This document shows positions 1-7,589 of a stretch of DNA of 48,972 nucleotides, one piece after another. Both the position numbers and the translations under genes were made by a program. The notes below the pieces were generated by a model. That model was not told the DNA's origin, did no database searches, and saw only the letters and a program-made list of their open reading frames with translations. This stretch comes from Hahella sp. CCB-MM4. GTDB lineage: Bacteria > Pseudomonadota > Gammaproteobacteria > Pseudomonadales > Oleiphilaceae. The stretch lies in the NCBI RefSeq assembly GCF_002260525.1, contig NZ_MRYI01000028.1, forward strand, positions 1-48,972. The letters are read 5' to 3'. The first letter of the stretch is position 1; each line of letters begins with the position of its first letter.

Positions 1-116
1 GCATGATTTTCCACGACCACGGTGAAACCCAGTTTTATCAACTCCTTGACCGAATCGGGACTGGCCGCGACTCGTTTTTCGTGAGGTTTATGTTCCTTGG
101 GGATACCGATTTGCAT
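1..116 (-). CDS. pntA: NAD(P) transhydrogenase subunit alpha, N-terminal fragment
   Basis: Only the first 38 codons are in the window; the gene runs off the left edge. The fragment begins MQIGIPKEHKPHEKRVAASP and continues with a KLGFTVVVE segment, the pattern of the NAD(H)-binding domain I of the proton-translocating transhydrogenase alpha subunit. Alanine dehydrogenase shares this fold and start pattern, so it is the main alternative. The start is the ATG at 116-114, preceded by a good GAGGAG ribosome-binding site on the minus strand. The full enzyme is a membrane complex that couples proton flow to hydride transfer between NADH and NADP. No partner subunit is visible here. Confidence 0.75.
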   Translation of the reverse strand, partial: MQIGIPKEHKPHEKRVAASPDSVKELIKLGFTVVVENH

Positions 117-550
117 AATCGCTCCTCGTTGTTGTTATTGCACGCTCCATTTCATTGAACCATTTCCGATTGGCGGTTACTTTATCATTAGCGTCCAAAT
201 TAACCGGAAAAGGGGCAATAGACGAATTTTGCGTATGATGTTTTTAGATGTTGAGGATATATACTGCGCTCAAAAAGGCAACAGTTCGATAGGACAAAAG
301 CACGGTGATGGAGGGCAGGACTTATGCTTTCGTATAAACCAGACGTTATGTCTTCATATATATGAGGTCAGAATATATATGAGCGTAGAGTGTTTATCGG
401 GTATGAGGTGTAAACAAGGAGGCAGCACTTTCGATAGGGAGATGATGTTGGCCGGGGCACTAATATTGGATAGGAAGCTTATATTGGATAGGACGCTTAT
501 ATTGGATAAGTACTAATGTGGCAATGCTTTGTTGCCGGATAAAACAGGAA
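117..550. other. AT-rich intergenic stretch upstream of pntA
   Basis: This gap between the pntA start and the gbcB terminator holds no convincing gene. An open frame on the plus strand overlaps the pntA start and the tandem repeat at its end, and it looks non-coding. The pntA promoter must lie here, but I see no clear box pair. A small hairpin (GGCAA/TTGCC) lies at 520-536. Confidence 0.6.
461..510. repeat. tandem repeat, about 18-bp unit, three copies
   Basis: Three near-identical copies of a TTATATTGGATAGGA-type unit with about 18-bp spacing, with looser relatives (TTCGATAGGA-like) further left near 290 and 430. The unit contains TAG. It is one of a set of locus-specific intergenic repeats in this window. 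Confidence 0.75.
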
Positions 551-581
551 GATTAAAAAGGGCAGACCTGATTGTCTGCCC
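551..581 (-). terminator. Rho-independent terminator of gbcB
   Basis: A perfect 8-bp stem GGGCAGAC/GTCTGCCC with a 6-nt loop lies at 560-581. On the minus strand it is followed by TTTTT. It sits 35 bp beyond the gbcB stop codon. Confidence 0.85.
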
Positions 582-615
582 GGTGAGAATTAGACGGTGG
601 ATAATAGATGAGCGG

Positions 616-1740
616 TCAGCTTTCCACCGACACATTTGTGCGGGGGATGCTGCAACAGGAAAGAATATAGCCTTCCTCGATGTCCTCATCGGTAATCCCG
701 CCGTTATGTTGCATTTCCACTTCACCGGAGGTTTTCATCACTTTACAGGTGCCGCAGATACCCACGCCGCAGGCCTTGGGAATGTTAAGACCGAGCCGGG
801 ATGCCGCCGCGTGAACCGTTTCCCCCGGTGTCGCCTGAATACTCATGCCGGAAGACAGAAACTCCACGGTGTACATATCGGCATCTTTGATCTCTTCGGC
901 TTCCTTGACGGCAATTTCCGCCTGTTCCAGAGCATCCTGGGTAATTTGATCCGGAGTTGCACCAAAGGATTCCTCGTGATATCTGCTCATGTCATAGCCG
1001 TTGGCTTTGAGCAGTTCCCTGACCGCCCGCATGTAGGGAGTGGGGCCACAGCAGAAAATACGTCTGGTCAGGAAGTCGGGCACAATCATGTCAAGTTTGG
1101 ATTGATCCAGATAGCCTCGATAACCCGGCCAGGCATGCCCGATTTCAGTTCTTTCACAGATCACATGAAGGGCGAAGTTAGGTACCCGGGAGGACATATG
1201 CCAGAGTTCGCGTTCAAAGATAATGTCCTTGGGTGACCGGGCACTGTGGACAAAGACCATGTCCACATCCGCGTTGGTATCAAAATACCAGCGGGCCATG
1301 GACATCACCGGTGTAACCCCGACACCGCCGGAAAGGAACAGAACTTTCTCATCTGGAAAGTCAATACAGTTAAAGTTGCCCACAGGGCCGTGCACAGCCA
1401 GTTCGTCCTGAACTTTGAGATTGTCGTGCAACCAGTTGGATACCCGTCCTCCCGGAACCCGCTTTACAGTAATGGAAAAGCTGTATGGAACGGAGGGAGA
1501 ACTGGATATGGTGTAGGAACGCATCACCTGTTCGCCTTCAATATCCAGTTCTAGAGTCACGAACTGGCCGGGCTTGAAGAAGAACATGACGGACTGTTCG
1601 GCATTGAAGCAGAAGGTTTTGACATCCCAGGTTTCCTGGATCACCCGCACACAGCGGACGACGTGGCGCCCATTGGCCCAGACCCGAGTGTTAACGTCAT
1701 TAAAGTATTGGGTATGGCTGTCTTGTATTTCACTGCTCAT
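616..1740 (-). CDS. gbcB: glycine betaine monooxygenase reductase subunit GbcB
   Basis: GbcB is the electron-transfer partner of the Rieske oxygenase GbcA. It passes electrons from NAD(P)H to GbcA so that betaine is demethylated to dimethylglycine, releasing formaldehyde. The 374-residue protein has the expected order. The flavin-binding RSYT motif is at residues 74-77, a nucleotide-binding GGVGVTPVMSM segment is mid-protein, and a C-terminal plant-type [2Fe-2S] domain carries C324, C329, C332 and C362. I start at the ATG at 1740 because GGAGA lies just upstream; a TTG at 1761 would add seven residues. gbcB is divergent from gbcA across a 343-bp gap carrying inverted TGTCG repeats, and ends at a clear terminator. 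The match to the Pseudomonas family along its length is strong. Confidence 0.95.
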   Translation of the reverse strand: MSSEIQDSHTQYFNDVNTRVWANGRHVVRCVRVIQETWDVKTFCFNAEQSVMFFFKPGQFVTLELDIEGEQVMRSYTISSSPSVPYSFSITVKRVPGGRVSNWLHDNLKVQDELAVHGPVGNFNCIDFPDEKVLFLSGGVGVTPVMSMARWYFDTNADVDMVFVHSARSPKDIIFERELWHMSSRVPNFALHVICERTEIGHAWPGYRGYLDQSKLDMIVPDFLTRRIFCCGPTPYMRAVRELLKANGYDMSRYHEESFGATPDQITQDALEQAEIAVKEAEEIKDADMYTVEFLSSGMSIQATPGETVHAAASRLGLNIPKACGVGICGTCKVMKTSGEVEMQHNGGITDEDIEEGYILSCCSIPRTNVSVES

Positions 1741-2083
1741 GAGTGTCTCCAGGGTGTTCAAAGCTTCATTAGAAGCTGGGAAAATAGATATCCATAGAAT
1801 CTTTGAGATTTGTCGCCATTTTTGGCCAAAAAACGTCGATTAAATTAGCCATTTGCGACATGAACTTGTTCGTCTTATCCAATGCCAGTGCTGACGAGGG
1901 CTTAGAGAGCCATTTTAGTCGAAAAATTATCCGGCTTTGTCGTATTTGGATAACCGTTCACGACAAACCTCTTCGAAAATAGACTCACAGTTGCCGTCCT
2001 GGAGAGATTGGATCACCAAGGGAGCAGGCTGCAACCTACAACAATATAGTGAATACAGAGATATCGGCCTGTTTTGAGGAAAT
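1741..2083. promoter_or_regulatory. gbcB-gbcA divergent control region
   Basis: This 343-bp gap must hold both divergent promoters. It carries four copies of an (A/G)CGACA hexamer arranged as two inverted pairs: TGTCGC at 1811-1816 with GCGACA at 1855-1860, and an 8-bp pair described separately at 1936-1967. I see no obvious sigma54 site. GbdR-type activator binding is an inference from context. Confidence 0.55.
1936..1967. promoter_or_regulatory. perfect inverted repeat, candidate activator-binding site
   Basis: TTTGTCGT at 1936-1943 and its exact reverse complement ACGACAAA at 1960-1967 are separated by 16 bp, so half-site centres are 24 bp apart. That is plausible for a dimeric AraC-family regulator such as GbdR. 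It lies about 120 bp upstream of gbcA. The assignment to GbdR is inferred. Confidence 0.5.
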
Positions 2084-3403
2084 ATGATGAACGAAAACGA
2101 TTTGCTCAACTTGAAATATAACTCATACGAGCAAGCCCGGTTGGAAATGACTCGTTTGTTAAAAGAGAGACCCCGTAACTATTCGTTGCCCCAGGCTCTC
2201 TATAACGATCCATTCATGTTCCGTGTGGATATGGAAGAGGTCTTTCAGAAAGAATGGCTGTTTGTGGCAATGACCTGTGAGGTTCCCTCTAAAGGTGACT
2301 ATATCACCGTGGAAATCGGTCAGAACCCGGTGTTGATCGTTCGGGACGGGGAAGGGAATATCAATGCCTACCATAATGTCTGCCGTCATCGCGGTTCGCG
2401 CATCTGTACCAAACATCGGGGCAAGGTGGCCAACCTGACTTGCCCATATCACCAGTGGACCTACGACCTGAAAGGAAATCTGCTGTTTGCCGGCACGGAA
2501 ATGGGGGATTCGTTTGATAAATCCGCACATGGCCTGAAAAAAGCGCACTGCAAAAACGCCGGGGGCTTCATTTTCGTTAGTCTGGCCGCGGACGAACCGA
2601 CCAATATTGATCCGTTCCTGGACGATCTGGCGCGCTACATGGAACCGTACGATATGGAAAATACCAAGGTGGCGGCAGAGTCCACCCTGGAAGAAAACGC
2701 CAACTGGAAACTGGTTATCGAAAACAACCGTGAGTGTTACCACTGCGCAGGCTCTCACCCTGAGCTGTTGAGAACGCTTCTGGAATGGGATGATACCAAT
2801 GATCCGCGGGCAACCCCGGAGTTTCTGGAGCACTATGCCCAGCAGGCAGCGGCCTGGGATGCCGAAGGCATTCCCCACGAGCATGTGTCCCACGGCTACA
2901 GGAACCGTATCGTTCGTATGCCACTGAAAAAAGGCACCGAAGTGATGACCATGGACGGAAAGAACGGCTGCTCCAAAACCATGGGTCGTATTCAGAACCG
3001 TGAATTGGGCTCCATGCGGATTCTGCATCTGCCTAACTCCTGGAACCATATGCAGAGCGACCACGTGATCGTGTTCCGGGTATTGCCGATCTCTGCGCAG
3101 AAAACCCTGGTGACCACCAAATGGCTGGTACACAAGGATGCCGTGGAAGGTCAGGATTACGATCCCAAGCGCCTGTCTGAGGTCTGGGATGCCACCAACC
3201 GGCAGGATCGGGATCTGGCCGAGCAGAACCAGTTGGGTATCAATTCGGTGGGTTATGAACCGGGCCCGTATTCCGAAACCTTTGAATTCGGCGTTATCAA
3301 CTTCCTGGACTGGTACTCGGATACCGTACTGAATAACACCAATCAGTTGGAAGCGATGAATAACTCCTACGATGATGACAACGCGGCTGTTGTCGCTGAG
3401 TAA
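2084..3403 (+). CDS. gbcA: glycine betaine monooxygenase oxygenase subunit GbcA
   Basis: GbcA is the Rieske non-haem iron oxygenase that removes a methyl group from glycine betaine, giving dimethylglycine and formaldehyde. The Rieske ligands are visible as C100-x-H102 and C120-x2-H123 with 17 residues between the pairs. The mononuclear iron region reads ECYHCAGSH with H220 and H225. At 439 residues it has normal family length. The start at 2084 has TTGAGGA upstream; an in-frame ATG at 2087 is equally usable. Electrons come from the divergently encoded GbcB. The C-terminal tail is acidic (DDDNAAVVAE). No strong terminator was found in the 188 bp before the next gene. Confidence 0.96.
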   Translation: MMNENDLLNLKYNSYEQARLEMTRLLKERPRNYSLPQALYNDPFMFRVDMEEVFQKEWLFVAMTCEVPSKGDYITVEIGQNPVLIVRDGEGNINAYHNVCRHRGSRICTKHRGKVANLTCPYHQWTYDLKGNLLFAGTEMGDSFDKSAHGLKKAHCKNAGGFIFVSLAADEPTNIDPFLDDLARYMEPYDMENTKVAAESTLEENANWKLVIENNRECYHCAGSHPELLRTLLEWDDTNDPRATPEFLEHYAQQAAAWDAEGIPHEHVSHGYRNRIVRMPLKKGTEVMTMDGKNGCSKTMGRIQNRELGSMRILHLPNSWNHMQSDHVIVFRVLPISAQKTLVTTKWLVHKDAVEGQDYDPKRLSEVWDATNRQDRDLAEQNQLGINSVGYEPGPYSETFEFGVINFLDWYSDTVLNNTNQLEAMNNSYDDDNAAVVAE

Positions 3404-3591
3404 ATCTCATTTGTAACCCAGGGACATTTCCGGCCATGGACGGCTTTAACTCCTGAACGCACTGCAACACCATTCCCTTTTGCTGGTTCATGATGTCCTG
3501 ATCTGTCCTGTTTGTGTCCTCGTCTTACCTTATTCTCTTGCCCTCCACGTCATAAAGTAACTCCTGTCTTAAACACACACGGGAGATAAAC

Positions 3592-4140
3592 ATGAGCAAG
3601 ACAGCTTTGATCGTTATCGATGTCCAGGAATCATTCAAGCATGCTCCATACTGGGACGATACGGAATTCGCCGGCTACGCTGAAAGGCAGAATAAGTTGA
3701 TAAGCGCAGCCAGAAGCAAAGGCTGGCCAGTCGTTTTCATTCTGCATAATGCGAAATCGGGTGTATTCTCTCCAGAGTCCGGATATGTCCGTTTAATGGA
3801 CTTTGTTGACGCCAGAGAGGATGATCCAGTCTTTAACAAGTGGGCACATAATGCAGTTCTCAAAACTGGTTTGCAGGAATGGCTGCAGGAACAGGGGATT
3901 GAAAAGATCGTGGTCAGCGGCATCAGGACTGAGCAATGCTGTGAGAGCACCACGCGGCTGGCCAGTGATCTGGGGTATAAAATGGAATTTGTATTGGATG
4001 CCACGCTGACGTTCCCTATGGTACACCCTTTAACAGGAGAGACGGTGTCACCCGAGCAGATCAGGAAACATACCGCTTTGGTATTGGAGAAACGTTTTGC
4101 CTCAATAAAATTTGTTGAAGACTATTTAGTTAAGAGCTAA
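3592..4140 (+). CDS. isochorismatase-family cysteine hydrolase
   Basis: A 182-residue isochorismatase-fold hydrolase. The family triad is visible as D10 (VIDVQ), K83 (FNKWAHNAV) and C116 (RTEQCCEST), so it is probably an active amidohydrolase. The family includes nicotinamidase, N-carbamoylsarcosine amidohydrolase and others, and the substrate cannot be read from the sequence. Its place between gbcA and a GlxA-type regulator suggests a nitrogenous substrate related to betaine or creatine breakdown; that is inference only. GGGAGA lies 5-10 bases before the ATG. A hairpin terminator follows at 4159, so it is probably its own transcription unit and a likely target of the next gene's product. Confidence 0.85.
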   Translation: MSKTALIVIDVQESFKHAPYWDDTEFAGYAERQNKLISAARSKGWPVVFILHNAKSGVFSPESGYVRLMDFVDAREDDPVFNKWAHNAVLKTGLQEWLQEQGIEKIVVSGIRTEQCCESTTRLASDLGYKMEFVLDATLTFPMVHPLTGETVSPEQIRKHTALVLEKRFASIKFVEDYLVKS

Positions 4141-4158
4141 TTCGGAAATCGAATGGCG

Positions 4159-4190
4159 TTACCCCGGATATCGGGGTAATTCCCGTTTTT
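4159..4190 (+). terminator. probable terminator after the isochorismatase gene
   Basis: An 8-bp stem TTACCCCG/CGGGGTAA with a 5-nt loop lies at 4159-4179. A run of five T follows at 4186-4190, a few bases later than ideal. Confidence 0.65.
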
Positions 4191-4194
4191 CAGA

Positions 4195-4281
4195 CTCAAT
4201 AGCGGCGGCTGTTAATCAATTAGTGGTTGTGAATCAATAAGCGGCTTTAATCAATAAGCCGCTCTTAATCAACAAATAGAT
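4195..4281. repeat. degenerate tandem repeat, TAATCAATAAGCGGC-like unit
   Basis: At least four imperfect copies of an AATCAATAAG(C) unit about 17-25 bp apart. Two of them carry AGCGGCT and AGCCGCT, which can pair. The unit contains TAA. It fills the gap before the regulator gene. Confidence 0.65.
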
Positions 4282-4315
4282 GACCTATGACTAGCTCACC
4301 AATTAAAAGCAAACA

Positions 4316-5302
4316 ATGATCGATGAAATCATGAATACACCGGTTCAGATTTATATGTTGGTTTTGCCCCGGGTTCATTTATTGGACCTGGCTGCGCCCG
4401 CACAGATTTTTGCCCATGAAGCGCTACAGGGGCAGGCAGAGCTGCATTACATATCTCCATCGGAACAGCAGGGTTCCCATCAGGGCCTGAAACTGGCCGA
4501 CCTGGAACCTCTTCCTGAGCAACTCCCGGAGAACAGCTGGCTTCTGTTGATCGGGACCAGCCGGCTTTCCCAGCATATTTCGGAGCCGGAATACCAGAAG
4601 GCGATTTCCTGGTTACACCGGACAGGAGAAAGTGCCGCTCTGGTGGCGGGGATCTGCTCAGGAACCCTGTTGGCCGCCAGGGCCGGGTTGTTGGAGGGCA
4701 AGCGTTGCACCACGCATCATGAACTGATTGAAATTCTCCGGGAGATGGCACCTAGAGCAAAGGTGCAGGAAGACTGTATCTTTATTCGGGATGAGAGGGT
4801 CTGGTCCAGCGCCGGGATCACGACAGGCCTGGATTTGTGCCTGCAATTGGTCTCGGATTTCTGGGGGCATGACAAGGCTCTGTCCATTGCCCGGGGGTTG
4901 GTTCTTTACCAACGCCGGTCAGGTCATGAACAGCAGCTGAGCTTCTGGCTTAACCACCGAAACCATATCCACTCCAGGGTTCATAAAGTGCAGGATATGA
5001 TCATGTCTGCCCCGGGACACACCTGGACTTTGAGCGAACTCGCAGCGAAGGTGCACCTGAGTGAGCGCCACCTGAGCAGACTGTTTTCCCAGGCCACAGG
5101 CCATAATCTCCAGGACTACCTGCAGCAGGCAAGGGTGGAGCTGGCACGTCAGTTACTTGAACAGACCCGGCTGAGCCTGGATGAAATTGCAGAACGTTGC
5201 GGATTTCAGGCAGAGCGAAGCTTAAGACGGACCTGGTCCCGATGGATGCCGGACACACCTTCGACCTATAGGAGAAGCAATATGGACGCCGCCATTCAAT
5301 AG
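4316..5302 (+). CDS. GlxA-type transcriptional regulator (DJ-1/PfpI plus AraC HTH)
   Basis: A 328-residue regulator with an N-terminal DJ-1/PfpI-like domain, roughly residues 10-190. It has the elbow-like GICSGTLLAARAGLL segment and an AGITTGLDL segment. A C-terminal AraC-type double helix-turn-helix follows, roughly 225-320 (LSELAAKVHLSERHLSRLF and SLDEIAERCGF). It belongs to the same superfamily as GbdR, but is clearly a different protein. It probably controls the upstream hydrolase gene or part of the betaine locus; the ligand is unknown. The ATG at 4316 is taken, but no strong ribosome-binding site is visible and the ATG at 4331 (MNTPVQ) is a good alternative. A strong hairpin overlaps its stop codon. 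Confidence 0.85.
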   Translation: MIDEIMNTPVQIYMLVLPRVHLLDLAAPAQIFAHEALQGQAELHYISPSEQQGSHQGLKLADLEPLPEQLPENSWLLLIGTSRLSQHISEPEYQKAISWLHRTGESAALVAGICSGTLLAARAGLLEGKRCTTHHELIEILREMAPRAKVQEDCIFIRDERVWSSAGITTGLDLCLQLVSDFWGHDKALSIARGLVLYQRRSGHEQQLSFWLNHRNHIHSRVHKVQDMIMSAPGHTWTLSELAAKVHLSERHLSRLFSQATGHNLQDYLQQARVELARQLLEQTRLSLDEIAERCGFQAERSLRRTWSRWMPDTPSTYRRSNMDAAIQ

Positions 5303-5316
5303 GGCGGGCGTCCATA
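5281..5316. terminator. strong hairpin spanning the regulator stop codon
   Basis: TATGGACGCC at 5281-5290 pairs perfectly with GGCGTCCATA at 5307-5316, and a further GCC/GGC pair lies inside. The stop codon at 5300-5302 is in the loop. No T-run follows, so it may act as an mRNA 3' stabiliser or a weak terminator. A second small stem (GTGAC/GTCAC) follows near 5320-5334. Confidence 0.55.
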
Positions 5317-5400
5317 GGGTGACTGGTTGTCACAAAAGTGTAGTAATAGTCCGCTTTAATAAAGAATCTGTTATTTCACGAGACTCTTTGTCAATCACCC

Positions 5401-7167
5401 ATGTCATCCCTGATGGTTCAGTCCATACAAACGGAATTGGATGGAATCATTACGCAGAAAGGTATCCGCACTGTCTTCCAGCCCATTATCGACTTTAACG
5501 CCGGTAAGGTATGGGGTTATGAAGCCTTATCCAGGGGGCCTGCCGACAGTTGTCTGCAGTCACCGTTAGCATTATTTGATCTGGCAGCTCAGTCAGGGCG
5601 TCTATGGGATCTGGAGCGCCTGTGTGCAAAAGCGGCAGCTAGCAACTTTTCACGCCAGCGTCTTCCCGGGCGACTCTTCGTCAATGTCTCCTATGAAAGC
5701 CTGCTGAAGGCGGTGTCGATCAACGGACGTTTACTGGCGGCCTTGCAGGACTTTAACCTGAAGCCCCAGGATGTGGTGATTGAAATAACCGAGCGATCCC
5801 CGACGCCGGATCTGAATGCCCTGATCGAAGCATCTCGTTATCTACATAAGCAGGGATTTTCCATTGCCATTGATGATCTTGGGGCAGGGTATTCAACATT
5901 GCGTTTATGGTCTGAGCTGAAGCCGGATTATGTGAAGATCGACCGCCATTTCATTAGCGACATTGACACCGATAACATCAAATCGGAATTTGTCCGCTCC
6001 ATTATCGAAATCGCCCGCTCCATGGACTCCAAGGTCATCGCCGAAGGTATTGAAACCATTGGTGAGAAAAAGCTGATCAGCGCCATGGGGATTCATTTGA
6101 TGCAGGGGTACTACTTTCAGAGACCCCAGGCAGAGCCTCCGAGTCTGGACATCACTCCCATTGTTCGATCAGGATCGGATAAAGAGCAATATTTGGCACG
6201 GAATCTGGTCAGTACCAACGACTGTGTGGTCCCGGATGAGCCTATTACCAAGGTTGCCAAACGATTCCAGAGCAACAGCTCGGTCAACTCCATTGCTGTG
6301 GTGGAAAATGGTAAGGCGATAGGTATCGTGCATCGCAAAACCTTGTTGGCAACACTCAGCAAACCATTTGCACTGGATCTGTATGCCAGAAAGCCCATCG
6401 TATCGCTGATTGACGAAAACGTCTTGAAGGTCGATGTGAAGCTGCGACTTGAGCAGGTGAGCCGTATGGTGACTCACCGGGCGAGGTTCAAGGCGGAAGA
6501 AGACTTTATTATCTCGGAAGACGGTCAGTTTGTCGGTATCGGGCAGGTCATTGATCTGCTCCGGCAAATTACTGAACTGCAGGTCAAAACCGCCCGCCAT
6601 GCCAATCCTCTGACCATGCTTCCCGGAAATGTGCCCATTGGTGATTGTGTTGATGATCTGCTCTGCAGTGGTCAGGCGTTTACCATCGTGTATTTTGATC
6701 TGGATAACTTCAAACCCTTTAACGACATGTATGGATATGCCAAGGGAGATGAGGTTCTGGTCTGGTTTTCCGGACTTCTGAAAAAATATTGTGGCTCAGG
6801 TAATAACTTTATCGGGCATGTGGGCGGGGACGATTTTATTGCCGTTGTTTCCGACGCCAGCTATAGGGAAATCCTGAAGCCTCTTCTGGTGGAGTTCGAT
6901 CAGCAGATTGAACAGTTTTATAACCCGGAGGATATAGAGGCTGGGGGCATTGAGACGGAAGACCGACTAGGCGAGCGTCGCTTCTTTAACCTGATGAGCC
7001 TATCGGGCGGGGCGCTATACGTGAGGCCGGGGGACTATCTCCACTTCAAGGAAGTGTCGTACCAGCTGGGTAAAGTAAAAAAACAGGCAAAGAGCTTCGA
7101 TAAGACAGCCATCGTCTTTGATACGGGTGAAACCCTGTTTATCGAAGATCTCAGCAGACAAGGCTGA
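5401..7167 (+). CDS. EAL-CBS-GGDEF cyclic-di-GMP protein
   Basis: A 588-residue cytoplasmic protein with three parts. The N-terminal EAL phosphodiesterase domain (about 15-250) keeps its catalytic signatures: EAL at 41-43, VNVSYESL, VIEITE, IDDLGAGYST, VKIDRHF, IAEGIET and QGYYFQRP. A CBS-pair region follows (about 275-395), which may bind an adenine nucleotide. The C-terminal GGDEF domain has GGDDF at 475-479 in place of GG(D/E)EF and no RxxD inhibitory site. The protein is therefore probably a c-di-GMP hydrolase whose cyclase half is weak or regulatory. No membrane segment is seen. It stands alone between a regulator and the betaine transporter. The start is uncertain: no clear ribosome-binding site precedes 5401, and an ATG at 5413 is possible. 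Confidence 0.88.
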   Translation: MSSLMVQSIQTELDGIITQKGIRTVFQPIIDFNAGKVWGYEALSRGPADSCLQSPLALFDLAAQSGRLWDLERLCAKAAASNFSRQRLPGRLFVNVSYESLLKAVSINGRLLAALQDFNLKPQDVVIEITERSPTPDLNALIEASRYLHKQGFSIAIDDLGAGYSTLRLWSELKPDYVKIDRHFISDIDTDNIKSEFVRSIIEIARSMDSKVIAEGIETIGEKKLISAMGIHLMQGYYFQRPQAEPPSLDITPIVRSGSDKEQYLARNLVSTNDCVVPDEPITKVAKRFQSNSSVNSIAVVENGKAIGIVHRKTLLATLSKPFALDLYARKPIVSLIDENVLKVDVKLRLEQVSRMVTHRARFKAEEDFIISEDGQFVGIGQVIDLLRQITELQVKTARHANPLTMLPGNVPIGDCVDDLLCSGQAFTIVYFDLDNFKPFNDMYGYAKGDEVLVWFSGLLKKYCGSGNNFIGHVGGDDFIAVVSDASYREILKPLLVEFDQQIEQFYNPEDIEAGGIETEDRLGERRFFNLMSLSGGALYVRPGDYLHFKEVSYQLGKVKKQAKSFDKTAIVFDTGETLFIEDLSRQG

Positions 7168-7253
7168 TGATCTTTCCTTCGTTACCTGCTATCAGTGTCT
7201 ATTAAAAGTACTGATGACAAGTGCCAGGATGATTGCTTATGTCTCCGGGTGGA

Positions 7254-7496
7254 TCACCTGCGCGTTAACAGACTCTCAAGGGCCGATTTCACCGCCGGTA
7301 ACAGAAGTTCCGGTTTACTCATCAGCTGTTGTGCCATCCGGTCAACATCGCGGCGTTTATCGGCTGGTTGAGTCTGTAACCAGCTCAGCGTGGTTTCAAC
7401 CGCCTGACGCGGGTCGGAGCCTTGGGCAATGGGGGCTCCAATTTGAAGAAGGTAGTTGCACAGATCTTCCTGGTCTACAAGGTCAGCTATCATCAT
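7254..7496 (-). CDS. small conserved-looking hypothetical protein downstream of the betaine transporter
   Basis: An 80-residue acidic, helix-rich protein (MMIADLVDQEDLCNYLL at the N-terminus, ALESLLTRR at the end) that I do not recognise. It has no signal peptide or membrane segment. I start at the ATG at 7496, which is followed directly by a second ATG and preceded by AGGAA. Counting from further upstream would read through the transporter's terminator. It lies 93 bp after the BCCT transporter gene on the same strand, with a strong hairpin between, so it is reached by readthrough or has its own promoter. Coding is supported by the ribosome-binding site and position, not by a family match. 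Confidence 0.55.
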   Translation of the reverse strand: MMIADLVDQEDLCNYLLQIGAPIAQGSDPRQAVETTLSWLQTQPADKRRDVDRMAQQLMSKPELLLPAVKSALESLLTRR

Positions 7497-7514
7497 ATCG
7501 TCGGTTCCTACCTG

Positions 7515-7543
7515 AAAAGCCGGCCCCAAAGGGACCGGCTTTA
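7515..7543 (-). terminator. terminator after the BCCT transporter
   Basis: A 12-bp stem AAAGCCGGTCCC/GGGGCCGGCTTT, with one G-T pair and a 3-nt loop, reads on the minus strand and ends in TTTT. It lies 47 bp after the transporter stop codon. Confidence 0.85.
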
Positions 7544-7589
7544 AACTACATCATCGTTTCAGAATATACGGATATATTCAGGAGGCCGA

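Noticed and set aside
97-516. 139-codon open frame on the plus strand
   Set aside because: It overlaps the pntA start and ends in the tandem repeat, giving a repetitive LILDRKLILDRTLILD tail. No family features and no ribosome-binding site.
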